From G965247265 sp965247265 (lineage in GTDB: Bacteria > Pseudomonadota > Gammaproteobacteria > UBA4575), in contig OZ252002.1 in assembly GCA_965247265.1 (NCBI GenBank), forward strand, positions 62,001-126,000: a DNA stretch of 64,000 bases, given 5' to 3'. This document shows positions 54,367 to 61,905 of this stretch, one piece after another; within the stretch, counting starts at the first letter, position 1; every line of letters begins with the position of its first letter. The position numbers and the translations under genes were made by a program. The notes under the pieces are model-generated. The model was not told the origin of the DNA and ran no database searches. It saw nothing but the letters and a program-made list of their open reading frames with translations.

Positions 54367-55170
54367 CTAGAAAAATAGTTCTTTTAGTTTGGCGCCCGGC
54401 TCCTCAGCAATCATGAAGGCTTCGCCTACCAAAAATGAATTTACATTATGCTCAATCATTACTTCAATATCATCTTTTGTGTGAATGCCACTTTCCGTTA
54501 CGATATGACAAGAGTCAGGTATATCCGGTAATAATTCTAAGGTTGTTTGCAAATTTGTTTCAAATGTATGTAAATTGCGATTATTTATACCAATCAACGT
54601 GGGCTCAAGATTTAATGCACGTTTAAGTTCTTTTTCGTTATGAACTTCCACTAAAACATCCAAGCGTAATTCTTTAGCGAGCTGATAAAGTTCAGCCATT
54701 TGCCCATCTTCTAAAGCTGCAACAATTAAAAGCAAGCAATCGGCATCAACGGCGCGCGTTTCATACACTTGATAAGTATCGATAATAAAATCTTTACGTA
54801 AAATAGGCAAAAAGCAGGTCTTTCGCGCTAATTCTAAAATTGCACAGGAGCCTTTAAAAAATTCACTGTCCGTTAAAATTGAAACGCACGTCGCCCCATT
54901 CAATTGATAACTCGCTGCGATTTGCATTGGATTAAAGTTTTCTCGCAAAACCCCTTTACTTGGTGATGCGCGTTTAATTTCTGCAATTACTCCTGGGCGC
55001 TTGGCAAGATGGGCACTTCGCAAAGCTTTTTCAAACCCCCGGGGACTGGACGCATCATTCGCCATTTCTTGCATTTTTTCTAATGAAACACGTTGTTTAC
55101 GCTCTACGAGTTCAATTTTTTTGTGCTCAATAATTTTTGTAAGTATTTCGGATTGTTCTTGTTCACTCAT
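54367..55170 (-). CDS. trpC: Indole-3-glycerol phosphate synthase
   Basis: 267 residues, monofunctional (no TrpF domain). TIM-barrel with VIAEIKRASPSKGVLRENF (Lys and Glu), ILTDSEFFKGSCAIL, LRKDFIIDTYQVYETRA and IGINNRNLHTFETNLQ. Fourth trp gene; starts 2 bases after trpD. trpF, trpB and trpA are not in the window. Confidence 0.97.
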   Translation of the reverse strand: MSEQEQSEILTKIIEHKKIELVERKQRVSLEKMQEMANDASSPRGFEKALRSAHLAKRPGVIAEIKRASPSKGVLRENFNPMQIAASYQLNGATCVSILTDSEFFKGSCAILELARKTCFLPILRKDFIIDTYQVYETRAVDADCLLLIVAALEDGQMAELYQLAKELRLDVLVEVHNEKELKRALNLEPTLIGINNRNLHTFETNLQTTLELLPDIPDSCHIVTESGIHTKDDIEVMIEHNVNSFLVGEAFMIAEEPGAKLKELFF

Positions 55171-55172
55171 TT

Positions 55173-56192
55173 TTATTTCAGACTATTTGTGTATTCAATA
55201 TATTGCTCAAATTTTTTCTTTGTTGCACCGCTTTCCAGCGCTGCGCTGGCCATTTTAATTCCTTCCGACAATGTTGAAGCATTATCACTCACATAGATTG
55301 CAGCACCTGCATTGAGTTTGACAATCTCAGTTGCGGCACCTTGTTTGTTTTTTAAAACATCGTTTACCATTTGTAGACTTTGCGATACACCTTGCACGAC
55401 AATATCTGCAAGTTTGTACTGTTTCATTCCAAATTGTTTAGGGCTAATTTTGTAACACGTTATTTGACCGTCTTTTAACTCTGCTATATTTGTTTCGCTT
55501 GCGATACTAATTTCATCAAGGCCGTCATGCGCATGGGCTACTAGCACATGCTTGCTCCCCAAAGACTGAAGAACATTCGCTAATGGCTCAACCCACTGTT
55601 TACTAAATACACCTAGTACTTGGTGGGGCGCATTAGCTGGATTAGTTAATGGTCCGAGTAGATTAAACATAGTGCGAACACCTAATTCTTTTCGCGGACC
55701 AATTGCATGCTTCATCGCGCTATGGTGTGCAGGTGCAAATAAGAAACCAATTCCTAGTTCCTCAATTGCTTGCGCAACTTGTTCTGGAGCAAGTTGTAAA
55801 TTAACACCTGCCGCTTCTAATAAATCTGCACTGCCACTTTTACTTGAAACTGAACGATTACCATGCTTAGCAACTTTTCCGCCTGCTGCTGCAACCACAA
55901 ATGCAGATGTTGTGGATACATTGAACGTCCCCTTTGCATCACCCCCTGTCCCACAGGTATCAACAAGATTTTGTGTATTTACATTTACTTTAGCGGAGAG
56001 TTCGCGCATAACTGCAGCACTTGCAGATAGTTCTTCTACAGACTCCCCTTTCATGCGTAACGCAATCAATAAGCCTGCAACCTGTGCTGGCGTCGCATTA
56101 CCTGACATGACTGCATGCATAACATTAGTCATTTGTTCTGAAGACAAGTCATTGCCCTCAATCACACATTGGATGGCTCCTTGTATGTTCAA
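55173..56192 (-). CDS. trpD: Anthranilate phosphoribosyltransferase
   Basis: 339 residues. PRPP-binding LVDTCGTGGDAKGTFNVSTT and KHGNRSVSSKSGSADLLEA, then AIGPRKELGVRTMFNLLGPL. Transfers phosphoribose to anthranilate. Starts 7 bases downstream of trpG. Confidence 0.97.
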   Translation of the reverse strand: MNIQGAIQCVIEGNDLSSEQMTNVMHAVMSGNATPAQVAGLLIALRMKGESVEELSASAAVMRELSAKVNVNTQNLVDTCGTGGDAKGTFNVSTTSAFVVAAAGGKVAKHGNRSVSSKSGSADLLEAAGVNLQLAPEQVAQAIEELGIGFLFAPAHHSAMKHAIGPRKELGVRTMFNLLGPLTNPANAPHQVLGVFSKQWVEPLANVLQSLGSKHVLVAHAHDGLDEISIASETNIAELKDGQITCYKISPKQFGMKQYKLADIVVQGVSQSLQMVNDVLKNKQGAATEIVKLNAGAAIYVSDNASTLSEGIKMASAALESGATKKKFEQYIEYTNSLK

Positions 56193-56199
56193 TTTTTTA

Positions 56200-56793
56200 T
56201 TATTTTTTTCTGCTGTTTTGCTTCACAAAGTTAAATAATAAATGGTGGCCATAATCAGTCAGAATGGATTCAGGATGAAATTGCACACCTTCAACTGCAA
56301 ACTGTTTATGTCTTACGCCCATAATCTCATCCAATTCACCGGAATCGGATTGTGTCCACGCAGTAACGTCCAGGCATTCTGGAATACTGTCTTTTCCGAT
56401 AACCAATGAATGATAACGTGTAGCAACAAAAGGATTGTCGCATTTTTCAAAAACGTTTGAATTATTATGATGCACTTTTGAGGTTTTACCATGCATGACT
56501 TCACGCGCTTTAACAATGTTCCCGCCATAAGCTTGCCCAATACTTTGATGCCCAAGACAAACTCCTAAAATTGGCACGTGATCACCAAGCTCTTTTATCA
56601 CTTCTAATGAAACACCAGCTTCATTGGGTGTGCATGGCCCAGGAGAAATTACAATATGATCGGGTTGTAATGCGTTAATTTCACTTACAGCAATTTGGTC
56701 GTTCCGCACTACTTTAACTTCCTCACCATTTTCACCTAAGTACTGCACCAGGTTATAAGTAAAGGAGTCGTAATTGTCGATCATTAAAATCAT
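56200..56793 (-). CDS. trpG: Anthranilate synthase glutamine amidotransferase subunit
   Basis: 197 residues. Class-I glutaminase: MILMIDNYDSFTYNLVQYLG, HIVISPGPCTPNEAG, the nucleophile Cys in GVCLGHQSIGQAYGG and the His-Glu in VEGVQFHPESILT. Delivers ammonia to TrpE. Separate from TrpD, 36 bases after trpE. Confidence 0.97.
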   Translation of the reverse strand: MILMIDNYDSFTYNLVQYLGENGEEVKVVRNDQIAVSEINALQPDHIVISPGPCTPNEAGVSLEVIKELGDHVPILGVCLGHQSIGQAYGGNIVKAREVMHGKTSKVHHNNSNVFEKCDNPFVATRYHSLVIGKDSIPECLDVTAWTQSDSGELDEIMGVRHKQFAVEGVQFHPESILTDYGHHLLFNFVKQNSRKK

Positions 56794-56829
56794 GGCTATT
56801 TTGTTTACATTAAATTTGATTGTAATTCA

Positions 56830-58296
56830 CTATTTTATTGAATGTGCTAAAGACGCTGCCTTCATCATTGCCCCTGCCTTATTATTTGTTTCTTCCCATT
56901 CGTTTTCTGGAACAGAGTCATAAACAATGCCTGCACCGGCTTGGATATAAAGTTTTTCATCTTTAATTACTGCGGTTCGAATGGCAATTGCCGTATCCAT
57001 ATTCCCATCCCAGGAAATATACCCTACCGCACCCGAATATATCCCCCTTTTCACAGGTTCAAATTCATTAATTATTTCCATTGCGCGAATTTTTGGTGCA
57101 CCACTTACAGTACCTGCAGGAAATGTTGCTTTAATAACATCTATTGCGTCAAAGGGCTTGTTAAGTTTACCAATGACGTTAGAAACAATGTGCATTACAT
57201 GAGAATAACGCTCAATAATCATTTTGTCTGTCAACACAACTGATCCTGTCTTTGCTACACGGCCCACATCATTGCGACCAAGATCAATTAACATTAAATG
57301 TTCTGCAAGTTCCTTAGGGTCTGCTAACAGTTCTTTTTCCAGCACCAAATCATGTTCTTTATCGTTACCTCTTGGACGAGTGCCTGCAATAGGTCGAACG
57401 GTGACCTCGTCCTCTTCTAGTCGCACTAATATTTCTGGTGAGGAGCCAACGATATAAAAATCCTCCATATTCATGTAATACATGTAAGGCGATGGGTTTA
57501 GACTGCGTAACGTTCGATATAAATTTATGGGTGGTTCTTTAAATTTGGTGTGTTGGCGTTGCGATAAAACTACCTGCATCACATCACCCTCTCGAATGTA
57601 TTCTCGTGTTCGCTGCACAGCCTGTTTAAATGCATCTTCAGAAAACTCAGTTACAAACTTTACGCAAAATTCTCGTGTGCTAGTCTTTGGAAAAGTAGTA
57701 GAAGACTTTTGCAACTGCTTAACAAGTTCATCTAATCGTTTTCCACCCATTTCAACTGCATAATCATCTTTGGGATCCACATGTACAATTAAAAATATTT
57801 TCCCGCTTAAATTATCAAATACGACAAGCTCTTTAGATACCATAAGAAAAATATCGGGCGTCTGTAATACATCGGGTTTAGGCTCACTTACCAGGCGAGG
57901 CTCAATATAATGAACTGTTTCGTACCCAAAATAACCAACGACACCTCCGGTGAAGCGCGGAAGTTGCGGAATGTCCGGCACATTAAATTGTTTAATAAAT
58001 TCTTGAACCCACGCTAGAGGGTCGTCTGACTCAAATTCGTCAACAACATTGTTTTCTTGCTCATGAGAAATTCTATTGCCAAATATTTTTATGCGTTCGG
58101 AACATGACAAGCCGATAAAAGAATAGCGGCCCCAGCGTTCGCCGCCCTGTACAGATTCAAACAAATAGGTATAAGGAAGATCGGCAAGTTTAAGATAAGC
58201 ACTTAGAGGTGTATCGAGATCAGCCAATACTTCTCGTACCAGTGGAATGCACGAGTATCCTTTGCTTTTTAGTGTCTCAAAATCGGAAGATTCCAT
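56830..58296 (-). CDS. trpE: Anthranilate synthase component I
   Basis: 488 residues. Makes anthranilate from chorismate with TrpG. The tryptophan-inhibition motif appears as YLFESVQGGERWGRYSFIGL (family LLES); the chorismate site is visible in RPIAGTRPRGNDKEHDL, LIDLGRNDVGRVAKTGSV and TFPAGTVSGAPKIRAMEII. 119 bases after gph, the gap holding a possible leader peptide. Confidence 0.97.
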   Translation of the reverse strand: MESSDFETLKSKGYSCIPLVREVLADLDTPLSAYLKLADLPYTYLFESVQGGERWGRYSFIGLSCSERIKIFGNRISHEQENNVVDEFESDDPLAWVQEFIKQFNVPDIPQLPRFTGGVVGYFGYETVHYIEPRLVSEPKPDVLQTPDIFLMVSKELVVFDNLSGKIFLIVHVDPKDDYAVEMGGKRLDELVKQLQKSSTTFPKTSTREFCVKFVTEFSEDAFKQAVQRTREYIREGDVMQVVLSQRQHTKFKEPPINLYRTLRSLNPSPYMYYMNMEDFYIVGSSPEILVRLEEDEVTVRPIAGTRPRGNDKEHDLVLEKELLADPKELAEHLMLIDLGRNDVGRVAKTGSVVLTDKMIIERYSHVMHIVSNVIGKLNKPFDAIDVIKATFPAGTVSGAPKIRAMEIINEFEPVKRGIYSGAVGYISWDGNMDTAIAIRTAVIKDEKLYIQAGAGIVYDSVPENEWEETNNKAGAMMKAASLAHSIK

Positions 58297-58341
58297 GCTA
58301 GCTCCATGTACTTAATTAAGGAAAGAAAGAAATTCAGTAAA

Positions 58342-58357
58342 CGTTGATATATCAACG
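58342..58357. repeat. Perfect 16-bp palindrome before trpE
   Basis: CGTTGATATATCAACG, 46 bases upstream of trpE. As RNA it folds as a six-bp stem with a TATA loop; as DNA it has dyad symmetry suited to a regulator. It covers the stop codon of the candidate leader peptide. Confidence 0.6.
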
Positions 58358-58402
58358 CCAACCAAAAAACTCAGCACTTCCTTTATGCATAGAGAAAAAC
58401 AT
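58352..58402 (-). CDS. Candidate trp operon leader peptide
   Basis: 16 codons from ATG 58402: MFFSMHKGSAEFFGWR, then TGA. AAGGA is about ten bases upstream and the ATG is 14 bases after the gph stop. The single Trp near the end followed by a hairpin would fit attenuation, but one Trp is fewer than usual. Tentative. Confidence 0.4.
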   Translation of the reverse strand: MFFSMHKGSAEFFGWR

Positions 58403-58415
58403 AGAAAATATATCC

Positions 58416-59105
58416 TTAAGCTGTCTGTTGAATATAAGTTGCAATTTCCATAATGGAGTCGATTATATAGTCTGCGCCCAAAGCATCAACACCTTTACCC
58501 TGATGATAACCATAGCGCAAACAAAAAGATGTGATTTTTGCCGCGTGTGCTGCACGAATATCACTCGCTGAGTCCCCAACCATGAGGGCTTGTGAGGGCG
58601 CGATTTCTTCTTTTTCTAGAACATGCAATAACGGCAATGGATCTGGTTTTTTTACTTTCAAATCATCGCCACAAATCACCTGCTTGAAAAATTGATCTAT
58701 ACCCATTTCCTTCATAAGCGGAGGAACAAAACGTCTAGGCTTATTCGTTACACATGCTAATGAGCAGGACTGCGCATGAAGTGAATTTAAGCCTTCTATT
58801 ACACCTGGAAATACACTGCTTTCTTCGCAAACATGTTGCGCATAAAACTCTAAAAACAATTTACGTGCTTGTTTAAACAATTCTTCCTTTGGCTCGCCAT
58901 CGGTTTGGTCTGTTAATGCGCGTTTTATTAATCGATTCGCTCCATTACCCATCCAGTTTCTAACTTGCGACACATCACACGCTGGCAAATACAATTCTTT
59001 TAAAGTGAGATTGATGCTAGTAGATATATCTGGCGCACTGTCAACTAATGTGCCATCCAAATCAAAAATGACGCAACGTGTTTGCGCTAATGAAGCATTG
59101 CCCAA
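58416..59105 (-). CDS. gph: Phosphoglycolate phosphatase (HAD family)
   Basis: 229 residues. Nucleophile Asp in IFDLDGTLVDSAPDIS, motif II CVTNKPRRFV and motif III/IV KKPDPLPLLHVL...MVGDSASDIRAAHAAK. Removes 2-phosphoglycolate. Starts 6 bases after rpe and is followed by trpE, the common rpe-gph-trpE order. Other HAD phosphatase roles possible. Confidence 0.94.
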   Translation of the reverse strand: MGNASLAQTRCVIFDLDGTLVDSAPDISTSINLTLKELYLPACDVSQVRNWMGNGANRLIKRALTDQTDGEPKEELFKQARKLFLEFYAQHVCEESSVFPGVIEGLNSLHAQSCSLACVTNKPRRFVPPLMKEMGIDQFFKQVICGDDLKVKKPDPLPLLHVLEKEEIAPSQALMVGDSASDIRAAHAAKITSFCLRYGYHQGKGVDALGADYIIDSIMEIATYIQQTA

Positions 59106-59111
59106 AATTAG

Positions 59112-59804
59112 CTAAGATGTAGTTTGATATACGCTTGCTAACTGCTCACGCATTTTTGATATGGTGCCTACATAGTCTTGCGTGTTAAATATGGCAGACC
59201 CAGCCACAAAAGTATCTACACCTGCTGATTTAATTTCTGCAATATTGTCAATTTTGACACCACCGTCAATTTCTAATCGTATTGGTCGGCCTGATTGATC
59301 GATCATTTTCCTAGCGGTTTTCAATTTGCTTAACACTGCAGGTATAAATTTTTGTCCGCCAAAACCAGGATTAACAGACATCAGCAATACCATATCAAGT
59401 TTGTCCATAACATATTTTAATTGATCAAGTGATGTGGCCGGATTAAATACCAATCCAGATTTACACCCTTGATCACGTATTAGCTGCAGACTGCGATCAA
59501 TATGTTCGGATGCTTCGGGGTGGAATGTAATGTAACTGGCACCTGCGGCCGCAAAATCAGAAATTAACTGGTCTACCGGCTTAACCATTAAATGCACATC
59601 AATGGGCGCTTGTATTCCGTAGTCACGCAGCGCCTTACAAATTACAGGGCCAAACGTTAAATTTGGAACATAGTGATTATCCATTACATCGAAGTGAATA
59701 ATATCGGCACCCGCATCAAGCACTGTATCCACTTCTTCGCCAAGTCGCGCGAAATCAGCAGATAAAATAGATGGCGCGATCCAATCTTGATCCATTTCAA
59801 ACAA
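59112..59804 (-). CDS. rpe: Ribulose-phosphate 3-epimerase
   Basis: 230 residues. Pentose-phosphate epimerase: APSILSADFARLGEEVDTVL (Ser and catalytic Asp), FDVMDNHYVPNLTFGP, HLMVKPVDQLI, MSVNPGFGGQKFIP and LEIDGGVKIDNI. First gene of the rpe-gph-trp operon. Confidence 0.97.
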   Translation of the reverse strand: MFEMDQDWIAPSILSADFARLGEEVDTVLDAGADIIHFDVMDNHYVPNLTFGPVICKALRDYGIQAPIDVHLMVKPVDQLISDFAAAGASYITFHPEASEHIDRSLQLIRDQGCKSGLVFNPATSLDQLKYVMDKLDMVLLMSVNPGFGGQKFIPAVLSKLKTARKMIDQSGRPIRLEIDGGVKIDNIAEIKSAGVDTFVAGSAIFNTQDYVGTISKMREQLASVYQTTS

Positions 59805-59926
59805 TACCTTAAAAATTTATGGCACTTTAACGTATCAGCATGTAATTTGCAGCTAAGATCCAGTAAACTTTATCTGCATAACATCACCAATAGTCTTCAA
59901 TACAAACTATAAGAGAACGAAGAACA

Positions 59927-60409
59927 ATGGATTTACAAGCATACTATCTGCCTGCTGCCATGGCTGGCCATCTACTTGCTGCTGTGATTTGGGTAGGGGG
60001 CATGTTTTTTGCCTACACATCACTTCGGCCTGCGGCAGAAAAAAATTTAGAAGCACCACAACGATTAAAACTTTGGCGTAAAACCTTAATAAATTTCTTT
60101 ATCTGGGTTTGGCTCGCCATCATTGCATTACCCACAACAGGCTATTGGATTATTTTTGTGCACTACGGGGGTATGGCGCGTGTAAACTGGCATGTTCATA
60201 TCATGCAAGTGATAGGAATTATTATGATTCTAATATTCCTACATGTATTTTTTGCACCCTTCATGCGCTTACTAAAAGCATTAAAGCAAGAAAATTATCA
60301 AGTGGCAGGCGAAAACCTAGTACAAATAAGAAGATTTATTGCAATTAATTTGTTTTTAGGAATTGTAGTTTTAATTGTTGCAGGCGGCTTTCGCTACATT
60401 GCAATATAA
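59927..60409 (+). CDS. CopD-family integral membrane protein
   Basis: 160 residues, four membrane helices (AMAGHLLAAVIWVGGMFFAY, FFIWVWLAIIALPTTGYWII, IMQVIGIIMILIFLHVFFAP, FLGIVVLIVAGGFRYIA). His residues in the helices are family-typical (AGHLLAAVIWVGG, VHIMQVIG, LHVFFAP). Copper-resistance D-like domain, possibly haem- or copper-related. Divergent from rpe and convergent with the cytochrome c that follows. Confidence 0.87.
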   Translation: MDLQAYYLPAAMAGHLLAAVIWVGGMFFAYTSLRPAAEKNLEAPQRLKLWRKTLINFFIWVWLAIIALPTTGYWIIFVHYGGMARVNWHVHIMQVIGIIMILIFLHVFFAPFMRLLKALKQENYQVAGENLVQIRRFIAINLFLGIVVLIVAGGFRYIAI

Positions 60410-60446
60410 TATTTTTCGTTTCTAGTAACTTTTTTATTGCAGTTTT

Positions 60447-60758
60447 TTAATTGCAAGATAATGATGCGTAATATGCAGCTAGATTAGCAATGTCATCATC
60501 CGACAAACCTGACACCATGGGTGACATTTGCGTACTTTTTATAGTTCCATCCCTAAAGGCTATCAATTGTGCAACTAAATATTGCTCTTTCTGACCAGCT
60601 AAATTTGGATAACTATCTACAGGGCTAATTCCTTTACCACCATGGCATGCTGCACAGGTTAACGATTTTGCTTTACCTGCTTCAGCATCGCCTGCATAAC
60701 TCATCGCAGTCAGTGAAAATATAATCAGCATCCCAAAAAGTTGTCCAAAAAGTTTCAT
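60447..60758 (-). CDS. Small class-I cytochrome c
   Basis: 103 residues. Signal peptide QLFGMLIIFSLTAMSYAGDA; haem site LTCAACHGGKGISPVDSYPN (CAACH) and the axial Met in STQMSPMVSGLSDDDIAN. Periplasmic electron carrier of the c4/c5 type. Confidence 0.93.
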   Translation of the reverse strand: MKLFGQLFGMLIIFSLTAMSYAGDAEAGKAKSLTCAACHGGKGISPVDSYPNLAGQKEQYLVAQLIAFRDGTIKSTQMSPMVSGLSDDDIANLAAYYASLSCN

Positions 60759-61134
60759 TTCTTACTCCCAATAAAACAAAATAAAATAAATTAAATAATA
60801 CGTTAGAAAATTTAAACACTACAATAGTTCAAATTCTTAGTGAGCGCGCATTGTACTTTATACGCTGAATACATCTAGTTTTTAGAGAAAATAATCGCCT
60901 GATTTGCACCCTAAATCACAACTAAATCGGCAAATAAAACCAGGCAAATATCTACCCATCATGCGCTCAAGTTTGAATTTTTTCATAGTAAATTCAGTAC
61001 TTTTATCCCCAACTTCCGGCTAGTCGCCTAATCCGCTCATCTTACCTTTTTTTGTTGGAATTTCAGTGAATTAGCTACTGTAATCGCGCGTATATATAAA
61101 TAATGAGTACAATACTACAAAGGATTTGTATCCC
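60759..61134. other. 376-base AT-rich region before the chaperone
   Basis: No convincing gene. An imperfect inverted repeat (GCCTGATTTGC at 60897 and GCAAATAAAACCAGGC ending at about 60945) is present. A pilin gene, often found before such operons, is not here. Confidence 0.4.
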
Positions 61135-61869
61135 ATGCTGCCTACTAAACTTTTACATATTCTAAATCGATATTGGTTAATTGTTCTATTGGTGTTAGTT
61201 ACAAGTCTACTTGTACCTATTTCTACTGTGTCGGCCAACATGGTTTTAAGTGAAGCCATTATTCACTTTGAACCGGGAAATTCATTACGAAAAGATATTG
61301 AAGTAGAGAACCCTGGTTCTGAAAACCTGTACGTGCAAATTGAGCCAAAAGTAGTACTCGACCCTGGAACAGAAAATGAACGACGTGAAGCGATTAGCGA
61401 TCCACGCAAGTATGGTTTACTGGTTACACCAAATAAGCTTGTTATCCCGCCCGGTGGTAGAAAATTAGTTCGTTTAGTTTCACTGCAACCACTGGGTGAA
61501 GAAGAGCGCGTTTATCGCGTAACGTTTAAGCCTGTTGTCGGCGATCTAGAAAGCGAACAAATTGGTATTAAAATTTTAGTGGGATATGAAGTTCTTGTTT
61601 TAATGCAACCTGCAAATCCAGATCCCGATCTAGTTGTAAAAAGAGACGGACAAATAATATTCTTCAGCAATGAAGGAAACACCAATGTTTTGTTACGTGA
61701 AGGTAAGCAATGTCCTAAAGGTGTAGATTCGAAATCTGATGAGTGTGAGAGCCTACAAGGCAAGCGCTTATACCCAGGTAATAGTTGGTCTGTAGAACTT
61801 CCTCACAACCTACCCGTCGATTATCAAATGAGCATAGGAACCAAAAATCTAGTTAAAACGTATAAGTAG
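61135..61869 (+). CDS. Pilus-assembly periplasmic chaperone (PapD-like)
   Basis: 244 residues from the ATG at 61135, with AAAGGA 10 bases upstream. Signal peptide LIVLLVLVTSLLVPISTVSA. Immunoglobulin-like fold: MVLSEAIIHFEPGNSLRKDI, YGLLVTPNKLVIPPGGRKLV, and RVYRVTFKPVVGD. Two Cys (KQCPKGV, DECESL). Similar in type to chaperones of CS1/TcfC (alternate) chaperone-usher pili. 36 bases before the usher. Confidence 0.87.
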   Translation: MLPTKLLHILNRYWLIVLLVLVTSLLVPISTVSANMVLSEAIIHFEPGNSLRKDIEVENPGSENLYVQIEPKVVLDPGTENERREAISDPRKYGLLVTPNKLVIPPGGRKLVRLVSLQPLGEEERVYRVTFKPVVGDLESEQIGIKILVGYEVLVLMQPANPDPDLVVKRDGQIIFFSNEGNTNVLLREGKQCPKGVDSKSDECESLQGKRLYPGNSWSVELPHNLPVDYQMSIGTKNLVKTYK

Positions 61870-61905
61870 ACCGCTCTAATATCACTCCAAGCATTGACTG
61901 CTCCG

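Noticed and set aside
54249..54416. GTG-started frame between the Cys-rich gene and trpC
   Set aside because: No ribosome site, and its last third is antisense to the end of trpC.
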